Of a stretch of DNA of 6,928 bases, positions 1 through 5,479 are shown piece by piece. The stretch is from an uncultured Collinsella sp. Lineage in GTDB: Bacteria; Actinomycetota; Coriobacteriia; Coriobacteriales; Coriobacteriaceae. The stretch lies in the NCBI GenBank assembly GCA_900548075.1, contig URJD01000096.1, positions 1-6,928 of the forward strand. Reading direction: 5' to 3'. The notes beneath the pieces are model-generated. The model worked only from the letters and a program-made list of their open reading frames with translations, searched no databases and was not told the origin of the DNA. Numbering within the stretch: the stretch's first letter is position 1; every line of letters starts with the position of its first letter. Both the position numbers and the translations under genes were made by a program.

Positions 1-724
1 ACGCGATCTGCGCGATGCGGTTCTCGATGCCGTCGAACATGGGGTCGCCGATGCCCGCAGGAAGCCCGTAAATGCCGCACTCCACGATGCCGCCGATGCT
101 GTCGAGTTCGTCGCGCGCGGCTAGGATCTCCTCGCGCATGCGGCCGGCTGCAGCGGCGTCAATACACGGCAGATCGTTCGTAAGGATCGCCTTGCGGTCG
201 GCCTCGCGATAGACCATATCGTCCATCGGCAGGTCGGAGATGCCGCCGATCTGCGCGACGTGCGCCATGACCTTAATGCCGCGTGCCTCGAGTGCCTGCA
301 GCGCAATGCCGCCGCCGATGCACAGGGGTGCCGTTAGGCGGCCGGAGAAATGCCCGCCGCCGGCGACGTCGTGCATGTTGTGGTACTTCACACGCGCCGG
401 AAAGTCTGCGTGCCCGGGGCGGGGCTTGCGGCGCAGCTCGGAGTAATCCTTGGAGCGCGTGTTGGTGTTCTCGATAATCGCTGCAATGGGCGCTCCGGTG
501 GTATGTCCATCGACAATACCGGCGATGATGTGGGCGGCGTCGGCCTCGCGGCGTTTGGTCGCGGTCTCGTCGCGACCGGGGGCGCGACGGTCAAGGAAGG
601 CCTGCAGCTTCTCCTGGTCCACGGCGATGCCCGCCGGAATGCCATCGAGGGAGCAGCCGATGGCGGGGGAGTGCGACTGGCCGAAGATGCTTAAGTGCAA
701 GACGTTGCCAAAGGTCGAGGACAT
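1..724 (-). CDS. aroC: Chorismate synthase, 3' end beyond the window (241 codons visible)
   Basis: Chorismate synthase converts 5-enolpyruvylshikimate-3-phosphate to chorismate by 1,4-anti elimination of phosphate and needs reduced FMN; it is cytosolic and the last step of the shikimate pathway. Visible in the sequence: MSSTFGN start, FGQSHS at residues 14-19 (family signature usually GESHG, with catalytic His18), SLDGIPAG at 25-32, RPGHAD at 102-107 (second catalytic His105), GGGHFSGRLTAP at 122-133 matching the GRxSxRET-type signature, then GLPAGIGDPMFD near 220-231. The family is usually about 350-400 residues, so roughly the last third lies left of the window. The start is set by AGGAGG 6 nt upstream; it follows the aroA stop after one base, so the two are probably translationally coupled. 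The variant motifs resemble those I know from Clostridia-type enzymes. Identification is firm. Confidence 0.96.
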   Translation of the reverse strand, partial: MSSTFGNVLHLSIFGQSHSPAIGCSLDGIPAGIAVDQEKLQAFLDRRAPGRDETATKRREADAAHIIAGIVDGHTTGAPIAAIIENTNTRSKDYSELRRKPRPGHADFPARVKYHNMHDVAGGGHFSGRLTAPLCIGGGIALQALEARGIKVMAHVAQIGGISDLPMDDMVYREADRKAILTNDLPCIDAAAAGRMREEILAARDELDSIGGIVECGIYGLPAGIGDPMFDGIENRIAQIA

Positions 725-725
725 G

Positions 726-2045
726 CTATTCCTCCTCGAGCGTGACCTTGCCGCCCAGCAGGCGGTAGTGGTCGAAGAAATCGGGATAGGACTTGTTGAC
801 GGCCTCGGCGCCGTGGATTACGACCTCGCCGGTGGCGCGGCTCGCGGCGATGGCGGCCATCATAGCGATGCGATGGTCGTTGTGCGAATCGACCTCGCCG
901 CCGGTGAAGGCATCGACACCCTTGATGATGAGGTCATCGCCGGCAATGCGCACCTGCGCGCCCAGCGCGGTGAGCTCGCGGGTGGTGGTGGCCAGACGGT
1001 CAGATTCCTTGATGCGTAGGCGTGCACAGTCACGGATGAACGTGCGGCCCTGAGCCAGCGATGCTACGGCCGAGATGACGGGCACCAGGTCCGGAATGTC
1101 GTGCGCGCTCATCTCAAAGCCGGCGAGCTTGTCGGACTGGACGGTGGCGGCGTTGGTGGAGCGCACGATGCGGGCGCCAAAGCGCGAGAGCGCGGCGAGC
1201 ACGTTGCGGTCGCCCTGTGCGGAACTCAGCGACACGCCCTCGACGGTGATGGGGTCGCTGCCGATGGCGCCGGCGCACAGCCAAAAGGCGGCGTTGGACC
1301 AGTCGCCCTCGACGGCTACGCTGCCGGGCGTGCGGTACGAGCCGCTGTTCACGCGGAAGTTCGTGACCTCGGGCTGGCCGTCCTTAGCCGGTACGCGCTC
1401 AACGTTGACCTCGACGCCAAAGGCCTTCATGGCCTGAATCGTCAGGTTGATGTAGGGGCGGCTCTCGATAAGGCCGGTCACCTGCACGCACGAGGGCTGT
1501 GCCAGCAGCGGGGCTGCCAGCAGCAGTCCCGAGATATACTGTGAGCTCACGTTGCCCGGCAGCACAAACGTGCCCGGGCGCATGCGGCCGCTCGTCTTGA
1601 GCGGAAAGCCGCCCAGACCCTGCAGGTCGCAGCCGGCGGCGATGATCTCGTCGGAGAGCGGGGAGAGTGGGCGGGCGCCCAGGCGACCCTGACCAACAAA
1701 GGTGGCGTCGGCGCCCAGCGCGCAGGCTACGGGCAGCATGAAGCGCAGGGTGGATCCGCTCTCGCCGCAGTCGAGCGTGCCACCGGCAAGTGCCTTGAGC
1801 AGGCCAAACTCAACACTTTTCATGGTGGGGTGAACCTGGAAGCCGTCCTCGACGGTCTCGATGCGCGCACCCAGTGCCGTCAAGCAGCGCACCGTGGCCT
1901 CAATGTCGGCGCAGGTGGTGTTGCAGGCGACGTGCGTCTCGCCGTTGGCAAGCGCGGCGCAGATGATCAGGCGGTGTGCCATCGACTTGGACGCGATGGC
2001 GGGAACGGTGCCCTTGAGCGGGGACGGGGTGATGCGGGCTAGCAT
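726..2045 (-). CDS. aroA: 5-enolpyruvylshikimate-3-phosphate synthase (EPSPS), 439 aa
   Basis: This enzyme transfers the enolpyruvyl group of PEP to shikimate-3-phosphate; it is the sixth step of the shikimate pathway and the glyphosate target. Visible motifs: SKSMAHR at 19-25 (Lys20, Ser21, Arg25 match the conserved substrate-binding K-S-R), GESGSTLRF at 94-102 (PEP/glyphosate loop), SQYISGLLLAAPL at 168-180, GDWSNAAF at 247-254, IPDLVP at 317-322 (Asp319 matching the catalytic Asp), RIKESDR at 344-350 (Glu347) and HNDHRIAM at 388-395, then Lys418 before PDFF. Length 439 is normal. The frame is open further upstream, to an ATG at 2126, but that reading lies inside aroB. The chosen ATG has AAGGGAG 10 nt upstream, begins at the usual distance before the first motif and overlaps the aroB stop by 7 bp. 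Downstream, aroC starts after one base. Confidence 0.97.
   Translation of the reverse strand: MLARITPSPLKGTVPAIASKSMAHRLIICAALANGETHVACNTTCADIEATVRCLTALGARIETVEDGFQVHPTMKSVEFGLLKALAGGTLDCGESGSTLRFMLPVACALGADATFVGQGRLGARPLSPLSDEIIAAGCDLQGLGGFPLKTSGRMRPGTFVLPGNVSSQYISGLLLAAPLLAQPSCVQVTGLIESRPYINLTIQAMKAFGVEVNVERVPAKDGQPEVTNFRVNSGSYRTPGSVAVEGDWSNAAFWLCAGAIGSDPITVEGVSLSSAQGDRNVLAALSRFGARIVRSTNAATVQSDKLAGFEMSAHDIPDLVPVISAVASLAQGRTFIRDCARLRIKESDRLATTTRELTALGAQVRIAGDDLIIKGVDAFTGGEVDSHNDHRIAMMAAIAASRATGEVVIHGAEAVNKSYPDFFDHYRLLGGKVTLEEE
731..736 (-). promoter_or_regulatory. Shine-Dalgarno of aroC inside the aroA tail
   Basis: The minus strand reads AGGAGG six bases before the aroC ATG. These bases are also the codons for the C-terminal Glu run of AroA (Leu-Glu-Glu-Glu-stop). 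The ribosome finishing aroA therefore ends on the start site of aroC, which suggests coupled translation. Confidence 0.85.
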
Positions 2046-3145
2046 GCGGATGCGTCTCCCTTCTGGCCGAGGCCCTCGGCAAGTAGATCGTGGAAGGTGG
2101 AAAGCGGCGTGCGGTCGATGCTGCAACGGCCAATGTCGTGCGGAATTACCAGGTCGATGGTGTCACCCGCGCGCTTTTTGTCGTGGAGCGCTTCGGCAAA
2201 GACTGCGTCGACATCCAAGTCGCAGCGGGTCTTGAGACCATGGCGGGCGCAGAGCTCCTCAATACGACCGGGCAGTGCAGCATCGCAGACGCCGTGCAGG
2301 GCCGCGGCGCGCGTGATGATGCCCATGCCGATCGACACGCAGTTGCCGTGTCCGAGCTCAAAGTGCTCGCAGGCCTCGACGGCGTGTCCGGCGCTGTGTC
2401 CAAAGTTGAGGAGCTTGCGCTGGTTGGTTTCGCGCTCGTCGGCGACGACCACGGCGCGCTTGATGTCGATATTGCGGGCGATGATGAGTGCTACGCGGGC
2501 CACATCGCGGTTGAGCAGCTCCAGCGTGAGCGGGGTCTTCTCCAGCTCGGCGAACAGCTCGGGGTCGGCGATCACGGCGTGCTTGACGACCTCGCCGCAG
2601 CCGTCGGCGAACTGCTCGGGTGTGAGGGTGGCCAGGCACCCCACGTCGGCGATAACCACGCTCGGCTGCCAAAAGGCGCCGGCCAAGTTCTTGCCGGCAG
2701 CCAGGTCGATGGCGGTCTTGCCGCCCACCGACGAATCCACCATGGCGAGCAGGCTCGTGGGGATCTGCACAAACTTGCAGCCGCGCATGTAGGTGGCGGC
2801 CACAAAGCCCGCCACGTCGCCCACGACGCCGCCGCCGAGCGCCACGATCACGTCGGAGCGCGAAAGCTCGTGCTCGGCCACAAACTCCAAAATGGCAACG
2901 TAGGTCTCGGCGCGCTTATGGGTCTCGCCGGCCTCGAAGGTGCAGATGCTCACCTCGTAGCCCGCAGCCTCCAGGCTCTGCTTAACGGGCATCTGGTAGA
3001 GCGGGCCCACGTTGGTGTCCGTCACGATGACGGCCTTGGTGCCGCCGGCAGTGGCGCGCACGAGCGGCCCCGCCTGCTCCAGCAAAAACGTGCCAACATG
3101 CACCTGGTAGGGGCGTGCGGTGTCGATATCGATGGTAATCGCCAT
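2039..3145 (-). CDS. aroB: 3-dehydroquinate synthase, 368 aa
   Basis: AroB converts DAHP to 3-dehydroquinate using NAD+ and a divalent metal (Zn2+ or Co2+); it is the second shikimate step and cytosolic. Visible: the NAD-binding glycine-rich stretch GGGVVGDVAGF at 104-114, PTSLLAMVDSSVGGKT at 129-144, KNLAGAFWQP at 152-161, GCGEVVKHA at 182-190 (metal ligand Glu185), LNFGHSAGHAVE at 246-257 (metal ligand His250) and HGNCVSIGM at 266-274 (metal ligand His266). The 16-residue spacing of the two His ligands fits the family. Length is typical, with no fused domain. The start has AAAGGA 9 nt upstream. A 36-bp gap separates it from the tyrA stop, the largest gap in the operon, and its 3' end overlaps aroA by 7 bp. 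Confidence 0.97.
   Translation of the reverse strand: MAITIDIDTARPYQVHVGTFLLEQAGPLVRATAGGTKAVIVTDTNVGPLYQMPVKQSLEAAGYEVSICTFEAGETHKRAETYVAILEFVAEHELSRSDVIVALGGGVVGDVAGFVAATYMRGCKFVQIPTSLLAMVDSSVGGKTAIDLAAGKNLAGAFWQPSVVIADVGCLATLTPEQFADGCGEVVKHAVIADPELFAELEKTPLTLELLNRDVARVALIIARNIDIKRAVVVADERETNQRKLLNFGHSAGHAVEACEHFELGHGNCVSIGMGIITRAAALHGVCDAALPGRIEELCARHGLKTRCDLDVDAVFAEALHDKKRAGDTIDLVIPHDIGRCSIDRTPLSTFHDLLAEGLGQKGDASAC
2056..2062 (-). promoter_or_regulatory. Shine-Dalgarno that fixes the aroA start
   Basis: AAGGGAG on the minus strand lies 10 nt before the ATG at 2045, inside the last codons of aroB. It favours this start over the in-frame upstream ATG at 2126, which has no such site and would add 27 residues unlike the family. 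Confidence 0.75.
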
Positions 3146-3181
3146 AAGCTATGGTCCTTTCGACCTGGCGTGTTAGGTGGT

Positions 3182-4096
3182 CTAGTGGGAGGCATCGTCG
3201 TCGAGCGCGCGCTTGATGCGGTCGCCCTCGGCAAGGAGATTCTCCAGATAGCGCTGGTCGCGGTCCTTAAGGGCGCGGCTGTAGGCGCCGAGCGATTCGA
3301 TCAGGTGGTCGATCTCGAAGGCGAGCGCATCGGCGTCGTCGATCATAAGCTCGGACCACATCTGAGGATTGAGGTGCGCCACGCGGGTGAGATCGCGGTA
3401 GCTACCTGCCGAAAAGCCGTGGTGGACCTGGGCAGTGGGGCTTTTGACGTAGGCGTTGGATACCACATGCGCAAGCTGGCTCGTGAAGGCGATGACGCGG
3501 TCGTGCTCGGCGGCGCTGGTCACGCTGAACTTGCCAAAGCCCAAGGGGCGCACCATCTCGCGCACCTGGCCCAAAAGCTCCAGCTTGAGCGCATCGTCTA
3601 CCGCGGGCGGAACGAGCACCAGGGGAGCGCCCTGGAACAGGTCGGCGCGGGAGTGCGCGTAGCCCGAGAACTGGGTGCCCGCCATGGGGTGCGCGCCCAC
3701 AAAGTAAAAGCCGTTATCGCGGGCAAGCTCAAAGGCGCGCTCGCACACGATGCCCTTGACGCCCACCGTGTCGATCACCACGGGACCCATGATGGCGTCG
3801 GTGTCGGTGGCGTCGGCGAGCGCCTGGGCGTGCGCCTCGAGCCACTCGATGCATGCCTCGGGGTAGCAAGCCAGGACGATGATGTCGCATTCGCCGAGTG
3901 TCTTGTCGTTGAGCTCTCCGGCGACAGTGCCCATGCTGGCGGCCGTCATGACATCGTCATCGGGGTCCCAGGCCAGCACGCGAACGCCCGCCTGCGCATA
4001 GCCGCGGGTAAAACTGCCGCCGATGAGGCCAAGGCCGACGATGCCGGCGCACTTGGGGCCGCCCTGGTTAACGCGCGCGTTTCTCACCGTACCCAT
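3182..4096 (-). CDS. tyrA: Prephenate dehydrogenase, single-domain, 304 aa
   Basis: It oxidatively decarboxylates prephenate to 4-hydroxyphenylpyruvate, the precursor of tyrosine. Visible: Rossmann motif GLGLIGGS at 21-28, with Asp44 near the end of the second strand, which suggests NAD+ rather than NADP+ (inference). GAHPMAG at 134-140 supplies the conserved His136, and TSQLAH at 205-210 supplies the catalytic-type His210. YRDLTRVA at 233-240 holds the conserved Arg pair. There is no fused chorismate mutase and no C-terminal ACT domain; the protein ends in a charged helix-like tail. Chorismate mutase must therefore be encoded elsewhere. The ATG has GGAG 6 nt upstream, within the aroF stop region, and the genes are 3 bp apart, so coupling is likely. 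An arogenate dehydrogenase role cannot be excluded from sequence alone. Confidence 0.93.
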   Translation of the reverse strand: MGTVRNARVNQGGPKCAGIVGLGLIGGSFTRGYAQAGVRVLAWDPDDDVMTAASMGTVAGELNDKTLGECDIIVLACYPEACIEWLEAHAQALADATDTDAIMGPVVIDTVGVKGIVCERAFELARDNGFYFVGAHPMAGTQFSGYAHSRADLFQGAPLVLVPPAVDDALKLELLGQVREMVRPLGFGKFSVTSAAEHDRVIAFTSQLAHVVSNAYVKSPTAQVHHGFSAGSYRDLTRVAHLNPQMWSELMIDDADALAFEIDHLIESLGAYSRALKDRDQRYLENLLAEGDRIKRALDDDASH

Positions 4097-4099
4097 GGG

Positions 4100-5122
4100 C
4101 TACTCCATGGTCTCTTGGCAGACAACCTCGCGGATGGCTCGGATGCGGCGCATGGTGTCGTCGAACTGATCGGGGGTGAGGGCCTGGGCGCCGTCGGACC
4201 AGGCGCGGCTCGGCTCGTCGTGGACCTCGATCTCCAGGCCGTTGGCACCGCAGGCGGTCGCGGCGAGCGCCATGGGCTCAACGTAGCGGGTGTAACCGGT
4301 GGCGTGGCTGGGGTCGGCGACGACGGGCAGGTGCGACAGGTGGTGCAGCACCGGCACGGCGTTGAGGTCGAAGGTATTGCGGGTGCGGGTCTCGAAGGTG
4401 CGGATACCGCGCTCGCACAGAATGACGTTGTCGTTGCCCTCGCTCATGATGTACTCGGCGGCCATGAGCAGCTCGTCGATCGTGCCGGACATGCCGCGCT
4501 TGAGCAGAATCGGGGTCTGCGTCTTGCCGACCTCCTTGAGCAGGGGGAAGTTCTGGGCGTTGCGGGCGCCGATCTGCATGACGTCGATCTTCTTGTCCAA
4601 GAAGACCTGCACGTCGCGTGGGTCCATGATCTCGGTGACGATCGGCATATCGAGCTCGGCAGACGCCTCGCACAGCAGGTCGAGGCCGGCGGGGCCCATG
4701 CCCTGGTAGGCGTAGGGGGAGGTGCGGGGCTTGTAGGCACCGCCGCGCAGCATCGTGGCGCCGGCGGCCTTCACGCGGCGGGCGATGCGGATGAGATTCT
4801 CGCCTTCGACGGAGCACGGGCCGGCGATGACCTGGAACTGATTGCCGCCGATCTTGACGCCGTGGCCGCAGTCGATGACGGAGTCCTCGGGGTGGAACTT
4901 GCGGTTGGCGCGCTTGAACGGCTCGGAGACGCGCTGCACGCGCTCGACGACGTCCATGGACTCGAGCAGGAACGGGTCGATCTTGGTCGTATCGCCCACC
5001 AGGCCGATGATCGTCTCATTCTCGCCGCGCGAGACGTCGGTCTTCAGGCCCTTTTTCTCAATCCAGCTGACGATATGGCTGACGGCCTCGTCGCTGGCGC
5101 TCTGCTTTAAAATAGCAATCAT
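4100..5122 (-). CDS. aroF: 3-deoxy-7-phosphoheptulonate (DAHP) synthase, type I-beta with N-terminal regulatory domain, 340 aa
   Basis: It condenses PEP with erythrose-4-phosphate to DAHP, the committed first step of aromatic biosynthesis, and needs a divalent metal. Residues about 1-70 (MIAILKQ start, VSRGENETIIGLVGD at 30-44) form the ferredoxin-like domain seen in Thermotoga-type enzymes, where it mediates feedback inhibition by tyrosine or phenylalanine. The barrel follows: AGPCSVE at 100-106 (metal ligand Cys103), RGGAYKPRTSPY at 126-137, GARNAQNF at 185-192, LKRGMSGT at 207-214, ADPSHATG at 269-276 (His273), EIEVH at 297-301 (Glu299) and SDGAQ at 309-313 (Asp310); all four metal ligands are present. 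The start has GAGAGG 6 nt upstream; an in-frame ATG at 5170 would add 16 residues but sits in the leader hairpin and lacks a Shine-Dalgarno. First gene of the operon; feedback by tyrosine would fit the adjacent tyrA. Confidence 0.96.
   Translation of the reverse strand: MIAILKQSASDEAVSHIVSWIEKKGLKTDVSRGENETIIGLVGDTTKIDPFLLESMDVVERVQRVSEPFKRANRKFHPEDSVIDCGHGVKIGGNQFQVIAGPCSVEGENLIRIARRVKAAGATMLRGGAYKPRTSPYAYQGMGPAGLDLLCEASAELDMPIVTEIMDPRDVQVFLDKKIDVMQIGARNAQNFPLLKEVGKTQTPILLKRGMSGTIDELLMAAEYIMSEGNDNVILCERGIRTFETRTRNTFDLNAVPVLHHLSHLPVVADPSHATGYTRYVEPMALAATACGANGLEIEVHDEPSRAWSDGAQALTPDQFDDTMRRIRAIREVVCQETME
4103..4106 (-). promoter_or_regulatory. Shine-Dalgarno of tyrA inside the aroF end
   Basis: GGAG on the minus strand forms part of the final Met-Glu-stop codons of aroF and lies 6 nt before the tyrA ATG. 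It supports the short form of TyrA and translational coupling to aroF. Confidence 0.7.
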
Positions 5123-5132
5123 GGTGTGCCTC

Positions 5133-5195
5133 TCACCTCGATGGATAACCCTTGCAAAAACGGCCCGCATCGCGAGCCGTGTATATATGGTGCAT
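5133..5195 (-). other. Possible 20-codon leader ORF upstream of aroF
   Basis: ATG at 5195 opens a 20-residue frame ending in TGA just at the aroF Shine-Dalgarno. The peptide starts Met-His-His-Ile-Tyr, and also has Phe13 and Tyr17. Its codons run straight through the attenuator hairpin, whose 5' arm begins 15 nt after the ATG. No Shine-Dalgarno precedes the ATG; if the TATAAA at 5201-5206 is the -10 box, the ATG would sit at about +1, making it leaderless. One Tyr codon before the hairpin is weak evidence for classical ribosome attenuation, and such a short frame can arise by chance. Confidence 0.2.
5156..5180 (-). terminator. Hairpin plus U-run in the aro leader, candidate transcription attenuator
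   Basis: On the minus strand, ACGGCTCGC and GCGGGCCGT form a 9-bp stem with one T-G wobble and a 3-nt GAT loop, followed directly by a run of T (5160-5156, the first T also closing the stem). The T-run is only on the minus strand, so it would act on transcripts heading into aroF, whose ATG is 33 nt further on. No minus-strand gene lies upstream that would need an ordinary terminator, so an attenuator of the aro operon is the simplest reading. The U-run is short, so efficiency may be partial. Confidence 0.6.
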
Positions 5196-5200
5196 GAGAG

Positions 5201-5230
5201 TTTATACTATCTGACTCGCTTTTGCCTTCT
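5201..5230 (-). promoter_or_regulatory. Possible aro operon promoter (good -10, poor -35)
   Basis: The minus strand has TATAAA at 5206-5201 in the AT-rich part of the intergenic region, about 80 nt before aroF. No convincing -35 box lies at 17-18 bp upstream (the sequence there reads GAAGGC-like). A second TATATA lies at about 5188-5183, also without a -35. A weak or activator-dependent promoter is possible; this is the best candidate I see, not a firm call. Confidence 0.3.
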
Positions 5231-5285
5231 AAAGTGGGCCGTTGCGCCGCGTCTTCCTCGGAATTGCAAAGCTTTTTCTTTTATT

Positions 5286-5315
5286 TTGATAGCCCGTGGT
5301 GCACTTGGGTATAAT
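5286..5315 (+). promoter_or_regulatory. Sigma70-type promoter of the tRNA-Arg gene
   Basis: TTGATA at 5286-5291 and a perfect TATAAT at 5310-5315, with an 18-bp spacer. An A/T-rich stretch (about 5266-5285) just upstream resembles an UP element, common at stable-RNA promoters. The predicted start, near 5321-5323, gives a 5' leader of only about 4-6 nt before the tRNA. Confidence 0.8.
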
Positions 5316-5326
5316 GCCAAACGTTG

Positions 5327-5403
5327 GCCCTATTAGCTCAGGGGATTAGAGCGTCTGCCTCCGGAGCAGAAGGCCGTTGGTTCGAATCCAACATGGGGCA
5401 CCA
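5327..5403 (+). tRNA. tRNA-Arg, anticodon CCG, with encoded CCA
   Basis: All cloverleaf parts can be read. The acceptor stem is GCCCTAT with ATGGGGC (one T-G pair), the D stem is GCTC/GAGC, and the anticodon stem is TCTGC/GCAGA around loop CTCCGGA, giving anticodon CCG, which reads the CGG arginine codon. The variable loop is 5 nt, and the T arm is GTTGG-TTCGAAT-CCAAC. Discriminator A5400 is followed by a genomically encoded CCA. Total length is 77 nt. It has its own promoter and terminator and is divergent from the aro operon. Confidence 0.97.
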
Positions 5404-5414
5404 TCGAACGTAAG

Positions 5415-5451
5415 ACCGTCCGAACCTCGCATGGTCCGGGCGGTTTTTCTT
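5415..5451 (+). terminator. Intrinsic terminator after tRNA-Arg
   Basis: ACCGTCCGAACC (5415-5426) pairs with GGTCCGGGCGGT (5433-5444) as a 12-bp stem with one G-T wobble and one A-C mismatch, loop TCGCAT, followed by TTTTTCTT. It lies 11 nt after the tRNA CCA. There is no T-run on the other strand, so it acts rightward only. Confidence 0.85.
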
Positions 5452-5479
5452 ATACCGACGCGACGTGATGGGACGTGGT

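Noticed and set aside
350..1019. Plus-strand open frames opposite aroC and aroA
   Set aside because: Shadows of the coding strand; the minus-strand frames carry all the catalytic motifs.
3146..3181. Small hairpin GGTC-GAAAG-GACC in the tyrA-aroB gap overlapping the aroB Shine-Dalgarno
   Set aside because: Only a 4-bp stem with no U-run; too weak to call a regulator or terminator.
2090..5110. A 1006-codon open frame on the plus strand, antisense to aroB, tyrA and aroF
   Set aside because: It runs opposite three firmly identified enzymes, has a Gly/Ala/Val/Asp/His-rich composition typical of the shadow of GC3-biased genes, no recognisable domain and no Shine-Dalgarno.
5123..5170. A longer AroF starting at the in-frame ATG at 5170
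   Set aside because: The extra 16 residues do not look like the family N-terminus, the ATG lies in the hairpin loop with no Shine-Dalgarno, and the ATG at 5122 has a good one and the expected start.
5123..5326. T-box riboswitch upstream of the aro operon
   Set aside because: No T-box consensus, specifier loop arrangement or long leader is visible; only the simple hairpin and U-run.
5327..5403. tRNA as an integration site with an attached mobile element
   Set aside because: No integrase, no direct repeat of the tRNA 3' end and no change in gene character downstream within the window.
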